NCBI GenBank assembly: GCA_025738555.1
Contig: JAOVFP010000005.1
Location: 3,596,001 to 3,660,000, forward strand
DNA: 64,000 bases
Direction of reading: 5' to 3'
Origin: Cyathus striatus
Lineage: Eukaryota; Basidiomycota; Agaricomycetes; Agaricales; Nidulariaceae
The notes under the pieces were generated by a model, which ran no database searches, was not told where the DNA came from, and was given only the letters and a program-made list of their open reading frames with translations. Positions 37,439-49,478 of the stretch are shown here, one piece after another; position 1 is the first letter of the stretch; each line of letters starts with the position of its first letter. The translations under genes and the position numbers were made by a program.

Positions 37439-38223
37439 CGCAGACTCAGTTTTTTTTTTTCTTATATCAGATTATTTATTAGGAGGGTACAATATGCTTG
37501 GGTTTAGCAATTTCTTGATGAACTATATGGTGTATTCTTGTCACAGGGCGCGAGAGATGTCAGCCATGTAAAATGTATCTTTAGAGCACGACGCGACGGA
37601 CTGATCGATCATTTGTATGACGAATTCCAATGGGAGGTGATATTTAGAGCTTCGCCACGTTATTTCGTCAAATAGAAAATCTTGCCAGATAAGTATGAGA
37701 CACCAGTCAAACATTCGAACCAGGGAAAGCAATTTAAATAGAACGCGAGTAGCTTGTCCAGATCTCCAAATGTTCATCCAGACGGTAAAGCCAGCGACAA
37801 TGATTGCATACACAGCAAGATCCTCGTATGTTTTCCAGATCAAGAACACGCGCAGCGAGAAGTGAGACTATCTTTTCACTGCAGGAACGAATAGACATTA
37901 AGCTGACCGAGAGAATGAAATGCTATTTCAGGCGGTGCCTTGTTTCAGAGGCACTGGGCAACCCGGGACACCTACCTTACCGGAATACGGAACAACCACA
38001 ATCTATGCTCGCGCGAGCAGTTTTAGCGAAGCAGAAGTGCCACGAGGGCCCTGGACAACAACAAACATGAAGTGTATGATGAGAACGGGGATCCGAAGGG
38101 AAGGTTCTTTTAGTACGATTGAGGTATTGGTTGAGGTACCGGGTTGCGTATCGTACTGATTAAATGAGACTAATAATACACGGTAGGCGATAGCGCGATG
38201 GCGTACTATACAGAAGCAAATGG
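37439..38223. other. Convergent region with an 11-T tract and no supported gene
   Basis: 785 bp. A run of 11 T begins at 37450 just past the WOPR stop. A minus-strand frame at 37541-37849 encodes a hydrophobic 102-residue peptide (AVYAIIVAGFTVWMNIW) with no upstream exon that joins convincingly, so I do not call it. Confidence 0.4.
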
Positions 38224-38874
38224 TCAATCCTCGTCGTCGGAAAGGTTTTCAGCCGCGTCCTGTCTCTCCTGTGCTCTCATTGCACCGACAATGTCATCTG
38301 ATTCGCCTTTCTGTGCTGCTAAGCGTTGCCCTGTGTTCTCATTAGCCACGCCATCATGTCATAGAAAAGTCAAAACTCGTACGAATTAATGAGTGAATTG
38401 CTTCTTGTGTCCGTCGTTCCAGCCTAGCCAACTTTTTGTCGAGATCACGTTTAAGGTCCCAGTTAGGTCGCTTCGGTGCAATATTGAAAACATCCTGTTT
38501 GATAGTGTAGTAGCTTGCGACATATATTAACTTGAAAGACATACCAGTTCTTCTGCCCTCTTCTGCTCGTCCTCGGCAATGATAGCTTCTGCGAGACCCT
38601 CCACGTTCTTTTCTACTGTATCCTCCATCTCTATGTCTTCTGTCCTTGAGCGTTTCTTAATTGTTCTAGATACAGGATCGAAATTCCTGGTCTTTATGAA
38701 TGACTCAGAGGTTCTACGATTTCAATTCATATTCTGTGTAAGTCGCGGTTCAAGTAACCAAACTCAAAACTACTTAAAAACATACCCATCGCCTTCTAGA
38801 TTTTCTCCTGCTTTCCTTTTCCTTAGAGCAATTAAGCGTGCTTTGCGAGCCTCCGAAGCTTCTTGGAGAGACAT
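38224..38874 (-). CDS. CWF18: Spliceosome-associated protein CWF18 (CCDC12)
   Basis: Small coiled-coil component of the activated spliceosome (NineTeen-associated). Exons join as MSLQEASEARKARLIALRKR, then NFDPVSRTIKKRSR, EGLAEAIIAEDEQKRAEEL, DVFNIAPKRPNWDLKRDLDK with KLARLERRTQEAIHSLIR, the diagnostic CCDC12 block, and the acidic tail ending ENLSDDED. The PKRPNWDLKRDL stretch is the strongest family match. About 160 residues, as usual. It shares a 171 bp divergent promoter with GUF1. Confident. Confidence 0.93.
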
Positions 38875-39045
38875 GGTAGATAGAACGAGCGGGTGGTTTG
38901 CATCTTAGAAGCTAAGGCGAGCTGTAATTGATGACTTTTCTGACTAAGCAAAATAACCAACAGAAATTAAATAACTTCAAAGTTATTTCAACTCGCTTCT
39001 CTTTGGGTGTTGAACATATCCATTCCTCTACCTCTGGCTGCGGTT

Positions 39046-42000
39046 ATGCTCATTGCATGCCAAAGGACATGTCTTATTCTCGAACGACCTCTGCTTATTT
39101 CAACGTGCGCATTGCGCCGACAGTTCAGCGTGTCCACGCGATGTAGCGCGCCGAAGCCCATTGCAATGGAAGAGTTTCCTTGTAATGTTATTAGGTATGC
39201 TACGTCCTCGGACGAAGCTCCTGTCACTTACTTTATCCTATGCAGAAACTTCTCTATCATTGCACACATTGGTATATTACACATAAAATTTTATATGCGC
39301 GTGTTCTAATTTCTTGTTCGAAGATCACGGTAAATCTACCCTAGCAGATAGGTGAGTTTGTGCAAAAGTATATTTACTGTCTTCTCTCAATTATTTATGC
39401 TAGGCTGCTGGAGGTTGGTCCGCTACAGCCTGTCATTACTGCAGGATGTTAATAATTTGTTGTTTAGTTGACTGGAACTATAAAGAAGAAGGGACAGGGA
39501 CAAGGAAAGAATGAGCAAGTTCTAGACAAGCTTAAAGTCGAGAGGGAGCGTGGAATCACTGGTACATTTTTGAATTTCTGGTATATTGTGATTCGACATG
39601 TATCTTATTGTTGAATTCCAGTGAAGGCACAAACGGCAAGGTACATACACGCCGTGGCAATTCTCATTAGAAAGATGCCCGACTTACGACGACGTTAGCA
39701 TGATTCATGAGCGAGACGGAAAACGTTTTATGCTTAATCTGATTGACACGCCGGTATGCACTAATCAATATTCACTTCATTACCTCCTGAAGGCATTATA
39801 GGGTCATGTGGATTTTGCTTGGGAGGTCTCGCGTTCACTAGCTGCATGTCAAGGCGCACTGTTGCTCGTAAGTCTTGAACGCGAGAACTAACTTGTAATT
39901 ACCTAATATCTCTGTTCTTAAGGTTGATGCTAGTCAGGGCGTTCAAGCTCAGTCTCTCTCGGTGTTCCACAGCGCAAAGGAGAGAGGTCTTAAAATTATA
40001 CCTGTTCTCAATAAGGTACATGATTACACTCTTTCACTCATATATATTCATATCTTTTTTTGTAGATCGATCTTCCTGCAGCGCAACCCGAGCGTATCGC
40101 TGCTCAAATTCAGTCAACATTTGGCATTGATCCATCGGAAATTATCTCTATATCTGCTAAAACTGGAAAAGGCGTGGACGCCGTGCTACGAGCTATCGTT
40201 GATTGTATACCCCCACCAAGTGGCCAGGAAACGGAACCATTAAAGGCCTTTTTGTTTGATTCGATGTAAGTTTATCGTAAAGTTATGACTTTAACTTATG
40301 ATTGCTTAGGTATGACAAATATCGAGGTGTTATATCATTAATCAGTCTGCAACACGGCGTAATTCAGAAAGGTATGAACGTTTATGATGTTATTTTGTGG
40401 AGTCTTGCCTAACCACCATCTCCAATATTTAGGGGACAAGATCATGTCTTGTCATACGCGTAAGAAATATGAAGTTACTGAAATAGGCATCATGCATCCC
40501 GAAGAGGTTCCAGTATCAGCGTTGCACCCAGGTCAAGTTGGATATATTGCATGCAACATGAAAGATTCCTCGGAGGGTCTGTGTGTTCAAATGACCCAAA
40601 AGCATGTGGCTAATGCGTGAACAGCTCATATTGGCGACACAGTCCATCATGTTGGGCAAGCAGTAGAGCCAATGCCCGGGTTTAAACCAGCCAGAGCTAT
40701 GGTATAGTACTGTCATGATTTTTCTCAGCATTATTTTAACGTTGTTCTATTCGAGGTGTTTGCTGGAGTTTTCCCCATCGAAAACAGCGAATTCCCAAAG
40801 CTTGAGGAGTCAATTAATCGGGTGCGCATTGACAGCATATGGGTTGATCATGGGGTCATCGTTTCTCATGCAGATTGCAGCTTACTCTTACTGATCGAAG
40901 CGTGACAGTACAACGAGAATCCTCTACTGCGCTTGGTCAGGGATGTCGACTCGGTTTCCTCGGAACGTTACATATGGATGTCTTCCGTCAGCGGCTAGAA
41001 GACGAATATGACGCCAACGTTATAATTACCTCGCCTACAGTGCCATACAAAAGTACGTTAGGGTCTACACTCTTATAATCTCAGCTTAATCCAACGCGCT
41101 TCTAACCTATCATAGTTATCTATCACGACAGGGAAGTCTTTGTCAGTAATCCTACAGAATTCCCAGATGTGTCAGATCCCGCGAGTCGAGTTAAAGAGGT
41201 TCATGAACCTGTGGTCAAAGCGTCTATTATCGTGCCAGAAGGTTCGTCCGTGCCCCTAATGCCTTGCAAACATGTTAAAGCCGTGATATAGAATATTTCG
41301 GAGATATGATGGAGTTGTGTTATTCTCACCGGGCCGACGAGCTGGACCACAAATATCTGGACTCAGGGACTGATTCATCTTCCCGTATTATGTTGACCTG
41401 TATCATACCTTTGAACGAGGTTGTTACAAACTTCTTCGATCAACTTAAAAGTCGTAGCTCAGGATTCGCCAGTTTCGAGTGCGTATTAAGCGAATCTTGT
41501 CATAGAGATATCTGATAAGTATTTTTAGCTACGAAGATGCAGGCTACAAGCGCAGCGATCTGGCTAAAGTAAGTTCAATCTGTCGTAACGAACCTTATTT
41601 ATGAACTTTCTGGGAAGATGACATTCCTTTTGAATGCGAAACCAGTAGATGCTCTTGCACTCGTCGTTCATCGATCTCAGCAGGATGCTATCGGCCGGCA
41701 ATGGGTAAAGAAACTTCGTACGTGCCAATGGTTTCAAGAATTGCAACTTAGGTTTACAGTTCTCTTATAATAGACAAGGTTATTCCCAGACAGTTATTTG
41801 AGGTTCCCATTCAAGCTGCGGTTGGTAAAAAAGTTATTGCTCGAGAAACATTGAGTGCTATGAGAGCCGATGTTACCGCTGGTCTATATGGAGGTGTGTG
41901 ATGTCATATAATTTGTTTCCGGTGTCATAATACACAAAATCATAGGTCATTATGAGCGTAAGATGAAACATCTGGAAAATCAAAAAGAAGGCAAAAAGCG

Positions 42001-42073
42001 GCTTAAGAAAATGGGAAAGGTCGAGTTACCTCAGGAAGCGTTCTTTGATATCTTGAGCTCGAAAACTTCCTAG
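39046..42073 (+). CDS. GUF1: Mitochondrial translation factor GUF1 (EF4/LepA-type GTPase)
   Basis: Back-translocase GTPase of mitochondrial ribosomes. About 650 residues in many short exons. Start at the first in-frame ATG (39046), giving a presequence ([20 protein letters not shown], then [11 protein letters not shown]). G1 is [15 protein letters not shown]2 GITVKAQTA, G3 [18 protein letters not shown]4 [14 protein letters not shown] and G5 [13 protein letters not shown], all present. Downstream: [20 protein letters not shown], the EF4-specific CTD ([33 protein letters not shown]) and [20 protein letters not shown], which is EF4-typical. Introns run through G1 and G4, so the unspliced frame looks broken. 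Convergent with GCD7 (101 bp). Confident. Confidence 0.95.
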
Positions 42074-42174
42074 TTTATGTATATAGTACTTGCTCAAAGC
42101 TGTAAAATACATTAGAGCTACATGGCAAGACCGAGAGCAGGCTCGTCTTGTATCTAGTCAAATACACTATTAAT

Positions 42175-43596
42175 TCACAGCTCTGTATCTTCATCGTCGT
42201 AAGTCTCTTTGAGAAGTCTAGATGAAACTGTAAGGGCGGCTTTTCTTTAGATAGCACTGCCTTACCTGTATATTGAGGACGGTGGATGATCACCACTGAG
42301 GGAAGTGTGTAAATTTAAGCGTCCAAAATATTAAATATAACCCACTCATTCGTAATAAATGCATCAATAAGTTCTGGCCGGACGTAGTCATAGTAAGGAT
42401 TGACAACATCAACCTTGTCCACCAAATTCCCTTCATCGAACCGCAACACGTCACTTGGATTTCCAAAGTCAAGAGCTCCGTACTCATGGTATAAATTCCA
42501 CAAAGGTGTGATCTTGAATTGCCCAACACACACTACTACGGGGGTACTATGTGCACGAGCAGCTGTGGCCGCTATTTGAGAGCCCGTTATGGCAAACATC
42601 CCCCCGTTCGCGAGAATGGCATGTGCACCGAGGATAACTTTGTTAACGCGTGACATAAGGGCAAATATCGAGGAGTCTGGCACCAAAAATGTTGAGATAC
42701 CGGCCGATGAGAGAGACTTTGCCATCTCTCGTCCCTCATATCTATGGGGGCTTCAATAAAAATGCAGGCAAGCACAATACAAACTTACGAAGGTGCAGTT
42801 TCAGCAACAATGACGGTATAATTTCTGTTATGAGCTGCAGTTATCAGAAATTCTTCCACCGTTCTTGACTTTCCTAGTGTCAATATGATTTCACTGTGGA
42901 GTATCAACAACTAATCCACGTGCAAGGCGAAATCCACTCAACTCAGAATGTATATGATCTTTCGCATTCTTAGCCACGCTGTCGTAAACTGTCTCTAGCT
43001 CATCCAGTACATACTGTATCGCCTCCATGAGGACAGGCTTTAACATTTTTGCAAAAGCATCTGGGTCACTTGTATCGTAATCCTTAAGGATCCCTTTTAT
43101 TTCCGTTCGAGCTGCACCAGTAGCTTGTTTACGGGGCTGACCCTGAGATACGAATTTTGCGATGGAAAAAGACGGTTTTGTTGTTTCTCTTGTGGCGGTG
43201 TGATATTCTTCGCGAACGTGATGCAAGACCTTCCGCACAGTATTGCCAACGGAGTGTTCTGTTTAAACCGTAAATACTATATTAAACTGATTCCACATGA
43301 CTATAACGATAATCCCTAACCTTTGGGCTGAGCCTCAACAAGCGTTCGTCCGGCGGAACGGATGATGGACACCAGTTGTTCAAGGTTTGAGAAACGAGCC
43401 TTGGAGACGACTTGGCGAAGTACCAAAACTGTCTCTAGAGCAGCAGCGCGCGATCCAACAACTTGTCTGCGTATCGACATATTAAACTTGTATTGCTCTC
43501 TCATGGAAGGCCATTTACTGACCTCCGTCGTAACTTTGCAGCAAGGGTTTCAACTGCTCGATGGCTCGAAGCGGATCCACGTAGTTCAGGAGCCAT
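42175..43596 (-). CDS. GCD7: eIF2B subunit beta (guanine nucleotide exchange factor)
   Basis: Regulatory-core subunit of eIF2B, which reloads eIF2 with GTP and is the target of phosphorylated eIF2. Exons: MAPELRGSASSHRAVETLAA, QVVGSRAAALETVLVLRQVV, SAGRTLVEAQPK, SVGNTVRKVLHHVREEYH, IILTLGKSRTVEEFLITAA, YEGREMAKSLSSAGISTFLV, VNKVILGAHAILANGGMFAI, HSTPVVVCVGQFKITPLWNL and the terminal block GDHPPSSIYRLLKETYDDED. The GNTVRK..REEY and VILGAHAILANGG segments are the family hallmarks of the eIF2B alpha/beta/delta fold. The last two introns lie in the C-terminal block. Confident. Confidence 0.94.
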
Positions 43597-43950
43597 ATGA
43601 AATAAAGCTTTATATTATTTCTTCTTCGACGTAGCTTCTAAACTTCTAACGCAGAGTCGTTGAAGGTTCCTGAAAGGTAGAGGGTAGAGCTGGTAGGTAG
43701 ATGGTGGATGTACGAGTCATAATTTCTATGATCAGTACTTGATTAGGAAATATCTAACCGAGTCGCGTCAAGTCACACGCCTTCAACTGTCAACATAACG
43801 GATTCAACTTTGTCAAGCAGTGACACCAGAATGGCAAGAAATGCATTCCCTCCCCCTGAAATCAATTATAATATTATGCTGATCCAATATACACATCATA
43901 AATTGAATACGTGGTATCTATAGCTTGGATATCATCTAAAACATTTCCGT
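43597..43950. other. Spacer upstream of GCD7 and downstream of TRP5
   Basis: 354 bp holding the GCD7 promoter and the TRP5 3' flank. Nothing else seen. Confidence 0.5.
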
Positions 43951-46486
43951 CTATTTTCTACCGCTGGCAGCATTCGTAGAAATGTGCCAATCCAACTTTT
44001 CAGCCCATACAGGAAGAAGTTCAGAGATTTGCTCGACATCTTTGTCTCCACGTCCAGATAAGCACTATATTAAACGGGTTTGAGGTGAGCAGCTCGTTTT
44101 CTCAGGCGATTATTTTACTTACCACGACGATGTCATTGTCTTTAGGCAAGGTCTTCGCCAAGCGCACAGCTTCCCAGATTGCATGAGACGATTCTAAAGC
44201 TAAATAGGAATAAGCACGAAAGATCACTGAAAGATGACGGAGAAATTACCTGGAATGATACCCTCACGCTGTGTGAGCATCCTGAAGCCGCGCAGTGCCT
44301 CCTCATCGGTCGCGACGACGTACTCTGCTCTTCCGGAATCCTTCAACCAGGCGTGCTCAGGCCCGACACCGGGATAATCAAGTCCAGCACTGATAGAGTG
44401 TGTCTCTATGATTTGGCCAGCCTTTGATTGGAGGATGTATGTCCTTACACCATGAAGGACACCGGGTTGACCCATGGAAAGAGTGGCACTATGCTTATCC
44501 CCGTGCGTACCCTCTCCTCCAGCCTCTACGCCAACCAGACGAACGCTCTTGTCGGGGATGAAGTCATAGAAGGTACCGATGGCATTGCTACCACCACCAA
44601 CACATGCAACAACGACATCTGGAAGTTTACCAGCGACGTCCTTCATTTGAGCCTTAATTTCCTCGCTGATAACCTTCTGGAAGTCACGAACAATAGTGGG
44701 GAAAGGATGGGGGCCGATGGCGGATCCAACGAGATAGTGTGTAGTTGAGAGGTTGGTAACCCAGTCACGCATGGCCTCGTTGACTGCATCCTTGAGAGTG
44801 CAAGAACCGGAGTGAACAGGAATAACCTTTCCACCCAACATCTCAATACGGAACACGTTCAAGGCTTGCCTGCGAACATCTTCTGCGCCCATGTAGATGA
44901 TACATTCCATGCCGAACTTTGCGCAAACCGTTGCAGTGGCGACACCATGCTGACCAGCCCCGGTCTCTGCAATGATACGAGTCTTTCCTATTCGGCGTGC
45001 AAGGAGAATCTGGCCGATGGCGTTGTTGATTTTGTGTGATCCTGTATGATTCCTGTACTACAGATGAGAAGGATACTTGTCATTATTTCAACGCAGACTC
45101 ACAGGTCCTCACGCTTCAACCAGATCTTAGCGCCTCCTGCATCCTTAGTCAAATTCTCAGCAAAGTAAAGTCTTGACGGCCTGTTGGTATACTCGTAGTA
45201 GCTCTGGAACTCTTTCCAAAACTCAGGATCAGCCATTGCAGCTTTATGGGCCTCTTCGAGCTCTCCAAGGCAGTCGACAAGTGCTTCCGGGACGTACTGA
45301 CCACCAAATTCTCCAAACCTGGCTGGGAGAACTGTAGGATCAGACGCAGTGCTGATTGTAGGAGGGTCATTTTCGTTTTCGTTAAGATTAGGGGTTGACA
45401 AATGAGGTGCAGGAGGTGATTTAACGCGTGATGGTTCATCCTTTTGGCACACTTCGCGGCAGTAGGCTTCGATGTTCTTGGTGATATCGTTGGGAGCAGA
45501 GTTCTTGATAACAGACACCAGGCGACTTCCAATAACAATACCGTCAGCTCCAGCGTCCGTAACCGCGTTGAAGTGGTCGCATGTTGCAACGCCGAAACCA
45601 ACAGCAAGAGGGACGGTCGCGTATTCACGAATGCGGGCGATAATATCGGGTAACGCGCTGTTCACTGCGACCTTTTCTGATGATCCTGTCGTTCCCATCT
45701 AAGTGACATATAAGCTTCACGCGTATCCACTTGCACCAATGTCACTGACCTTGGACACGACATAGATGAACGTGTCGGCAATCGACGAAAGGAACTTTAT
45801 GCGATGGAGGGTAGTCGACGGAGCAATTAAGGGAACATAAGAGATGCTAGAATACCTGCTCAGTAGTAACTAAAGGATGATTTATAGACGAAACTGACTT
45901 GACTTTGACACATTTTTGACGGAATGTGATTGCTTCCTCAGGTGGTAAGTCTACCATGATGAAGCCGTTTGCGCCAGCCTCGGCGGCATCTTGAATCGCC
46001 TTGTCTTCACCGTATGCAAGGAGTGGATTGTAGTAACCTAGCAGATTGAGCTTGCATAATGGTGTTCAGAACTGGCAAGACATACCCATGAGTAGCACGG
46101 GGGCAGTAAGGCCTTGATTACGCGCTTCACGCAACTGTCCAAGAACTGTTGCATAGTCAATGTCGTTGTTCAACGCGACCTGCACCTGTGATGAGCACTT
46201 GAAACAGGAAGACAGACGGGGGAATATACAGTGTTGGTCTCTTGAATGACTGGACCATCTGCAATTGGGTCAGAGAATGGAACACCGAGTTCAATTACAT
46301 CTGCTCCTCCAGCTTGCATTGCCAGCAAGATGGGCACGGTGTCATTCTTCGCGGGATAGCCCGCGGTGACGAAAGTTACAAGAGCAGGTCTGTTCTGTTG
46401 GAGGAGGTAAGCAGGATTTGTGGTAGATGGGGGACATGACGTACTTCAGCTTTCCTAGCTTCAAAAACGTTTCTAATGGCCTCCAT
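43951..46486 (-). CDS. TRP5: Bifunctional tryptophan synthase (alpha-beta fusion)
   Basis: Catalyses the last two steps of tryptophan synthesis: indole release by the N-terminal alpha half, then condensation with serine by the PLP-dependent beta half. About 690 residues. Alpha: [39 protein letters not shown] (both catalytic acids), [24 protein letters not shown]. The acidic Ser/Pro linker is followed by beta: [40 protein letters not shown] (PLP lysine), [26 protein letters not shown] and the [17 protein letters not shown] block, ending NAASGRK. The last intron interrupts GIIP-ALESSHA. The fused alpha-beta order is the fungal arrangement. Divergent from the asparaginase gene. Confident. Confidence 0.97.
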
Positions 46487-46813
46487 TTTTCGAGAGTATA
46501 AGTTGAGGAGGGAGACTTGAGAGAGCGAGGAGTATTTATGTTGGTGACTCGGACTTTGAGAATCAGCCCCTTTCGTAAATTATCTCGGTGGATCTACGCG
46601 TGATCTCAAACCCACGTGCCAGACTGATCGGTCCGGCTGTAGGTGAAATCCCGGCAATGCGTACTAAAAATACTTGTCCTCAAGTCATCTCCTTCTCCCA
46701 GCTTCAACCCGCTGTTGCCGGTCTCGTCCATGCACAATATCTTCATTCTCTGCAGCGGTGACTACTCATTTCACCTTGCAAGAGACCCCCACTCACCCTG
46801 CTCCATCCCGCAG
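46487..46813. promoter_or_regulatory. Divergent promoter, TRP5 / asparaginase
   Basis: 327 bp. Contains TGACTCGG at about 46543; TGACTC is the core of the Gcn4/Cpc1 amino-acid control site, fitting either neighbour (site seen, use inferred). Confidence 0.5.
46541..46548 (+). promoter_or_regulatory. Candidate Gcn4/Cpc1 site (GTGACTCG)
   Basis: The TGACTC core lies about 55 bp upstream of the TRP5 ATG. Gcn4/Cpc1 sites control amino-acid synthesis genes in fungi, so it plausibly regulates TRP5. One short match only, so chance cannot be excluded. Confidence 0.4.
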
Positions 46814-49383
46814 ATGTCACTCACACAGCCAGCTGATCAGTCCAGAGTCCTTGTAATTTACACAGGCCAGTCCACTGTTGTCCCAGCCTTCACCGGCACC
46901 TATCTCATCCAACCACACATTAGGCGGTACAATTGGCATGCTAGTCGGCCAGAAAGGCTATGTCCCAGAGCCTTATTTTCTGACCGAGACCCTACGAAGC
47001 CAGAATCGGTTTCACGATCCACTTCAAGACTCTTTGTTCTCCAATGCCAGCACTGTGCAGGGGTTTCGTGATTGGAGCAGCATCAACGCAAATGGTAGTG
47101 GTCGGTCAAGTCCTCAGCCCGGTGCTGCATCGGATCCAACTCATCCAACATTGCTGGTCCGCTCATCACGCCCAATAGGTGTTCCGCCTGCCCTCGTCCC
47201 CGGTCAACTCTCAGCCAGGAATCAGCCGAAATGCGTCCAAGTAGCGGAGAACTTATACGAAGCCCATTTGCCTAGCCTTATCACTCCCAAAAGCACTGTC
47301 CCCGGAGGGAGCGGAAGGAAGTCCATTCGCTACGCTGTATTAGAGGTAAGTAAATCATCACTTGGTTGCAAATCACACCTGACAAGGGCTGTGGAAAAGT
47401 GGAGTCCCTTGTTGGATAGCAGTAACATGGAAATATCGGGTGAGCTATATACATTGAAGTCGTAGTAACCATCTCCCTGACAGCCGTATAGATTGGATAA
47501 GAATTGCAACGGAGATCGAACTAAATTATACATTCGATGCGTTCGTCATATTACACGGTACAGATACAATGTCATATACCTCAAGCGCGCTTAGCTTTCT
47601 TCTCGAGGATCTGGGAAAGACTGTCGTAAGAACACAGCGATAGCACTCGTTTGTGTGCGTAGCTGACTCCGCATCAGATATTAACAGGTGCACAAATACC
47701 GCTGTCACAGTTACGAAATGATGCAGTAGATAACTTGATGGGGGCACTAACGATTGCTGGCCATTATATTATACCAGGTATGTTGTCTATAGGTCCCGTT
47801 TGCACTGATAACTGATCATCTTTAGAATGCTGTCTCTACTTCAATCATACCTTGTATAGAGGAAATAGGGTATCCAAGATGTCATCTTTTGATCTTAGTG
47901 CATTTGATAGTCCGAATTTCCCTCCACTTGTGAAAGGTATATATCTTACCAGGGATAGGTGATATTCCTCATCGTGTGTTAACTGATTGAGAAATTGTTA
48001 GTCGGAATTGATATTGTCGTCAACTGGAACGATGTAATTAGGCAAACTAGTTTAAGGCGCTTTAGGGCACATAAAGGTATGTCCGGCACGTGTTCCCGCG
48101 TTCTTTTGCACCGGTTCAACATCATGTTATAATTTTAGAAATGAGCCCCCATGTCGGTATGGCGATGTCTAGTACTTACTACAATCCCTTCTCGATCCTA
48201 ACCCCATTTTAGCGACATTACGTCTCTTCCCTGGTATAACCGGTGCGACAATCAGGGCATTTTTCATGCCACCTATTCAAGGAGTCGTTCTTGAGACCTT
48301 TGGCTCAGGGAATGCACCACAGCGCAAAGACGTGATGCATGCACTCAAAGAAGCTTGTGATCGTGGCGTTATCGTTGTGGCTATATCTCAGTGCACGAAG
48401 GGCTCTGTCTCTGATGCTTATGAGACCGGCCGTACACTACTTCAAGTGGGCGTAATTCCAGGCTGTGATATGACGCCTGAGGTACGATTTTCTTTTTATT
48501 GATTGCAACGATCTGACGATCTTTCAGTGTGCATTGACCAAACTGAGTTACCTTCTCTCAAAACCGGAGCTTTCTGTAAAGGAAATTAGAGATATGATGG
48601 GGATCCCTCTTCGTGGTGAACTGACACGGCCGGCCAGTTCGGCGGCACCAGCCCAACACGACATCGAGACGAACCTAGGGACCATCCAAAGTGTCTTAGC
48701 TCAGTTTGTTAGGCTCTCTCGTCCACTGTCTGCTGTCCCACAGGTCACTGTGACACCCGAGTCACTGGACACAGCTGTACAGGATGCCGCTGCACCATGG
48801 ACGTGGACTGCCGCTGAAGCAGCCACTACTGAATCAGTTCTCTTGCCATTCTTAGTGCACCTTGCTGCGGCAAGAGATGATCTCGACAGCCTGAAATATT
48901 GCTTAGGATCAACAGACAAGGTCGAAGGGGACTCCGCACTCACTACACCTTCCAGCGAGGCACCAAAATACACAAATATCGCTGGGGGGATTGTAAATTG
49001 TTTGGAACCTGCGTCCAGAAGGTCACCTTTGCATGTCGCGGCCCTGAATGGAAACACTAGATCCGTGGATCTGCTACTTCGTTCTGGTGCATTGGTGCAC
49101 TTGCGCGATTCATTGGGTCATACAGCTTTATACTACGTATGCGATGTATTCATCCTTTACGTGGTTTTTTTGCTAACATGATATGAAATAGGCTGCTCGC
49201 CAAGGGCACGAAGATGTAGCAGATCTATTGATCCAAGCTGGAGCAACCTTGGGTGGCTTTGACATGAACTTTGCAGAGTTTGCCATGAAGAATAATTTTC
49301 GAACAGGTGAACAAGGTATACAAAGGATATGGCAAAAAGCAGGAGTAAAACTATTCCAAAACGCAACAGACAGATTTACATAG
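46814..49383 (+). CDS. Type I-like L-asparaginase with C-terminal ankyrin repeats
   Basis: Hydrolyses asparagine to aspartate and ammonia; the same layout is found in the ASPG-type eukaryotic enzymes. Exon 1 MSLTQPADQSRVLVIYTG joins across a GC-AG intron (46866-46923) to GTIGMLVGQKGYVP, giving YTGGTIG with the nucleophile Thr. Other catalytic parts: FVILHGTDTMSYTSSALSF (second Thr/Asp pair), VILTGAQIPLSQLRNDAVDN and VVVAISQCTKGSVSDAYETG. The linker is Ala/Ser-rich (48640-48990), then two to three ankyrin units: SPLHVAALNGNTRSVDLLLR, HTALYYAARQGHEDVADLLI. It ends NATDRFT. About ten introns. Confident in both parts; whether it acts on asparagine or has lysophospholipase-like activity was not determined. 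Confidence 0.92.
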
Positions 49384-49478
49384 ATGCCAGGTATTGTAGC
49401 ATTACACGTAGACTATTATCCATTAATGAGACAAAATAAGATCCAAAGAAAATGAATAAGTTTAGTTTCGTCAAGTCA

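Noticed and set aside
37700..37740. GGTTCGAAT-like B-box on the minus strand (tRNA candidate)
   Set aside because: The bases after it do not fit a T-arm and no matching A-box or acceptor stem is present.
37541..37849. Hydrophobic 102-residue frame between WOPR factor and CWF18
   Set aside because: Single frame with no convincing upstream exon; could be real but not supportable.
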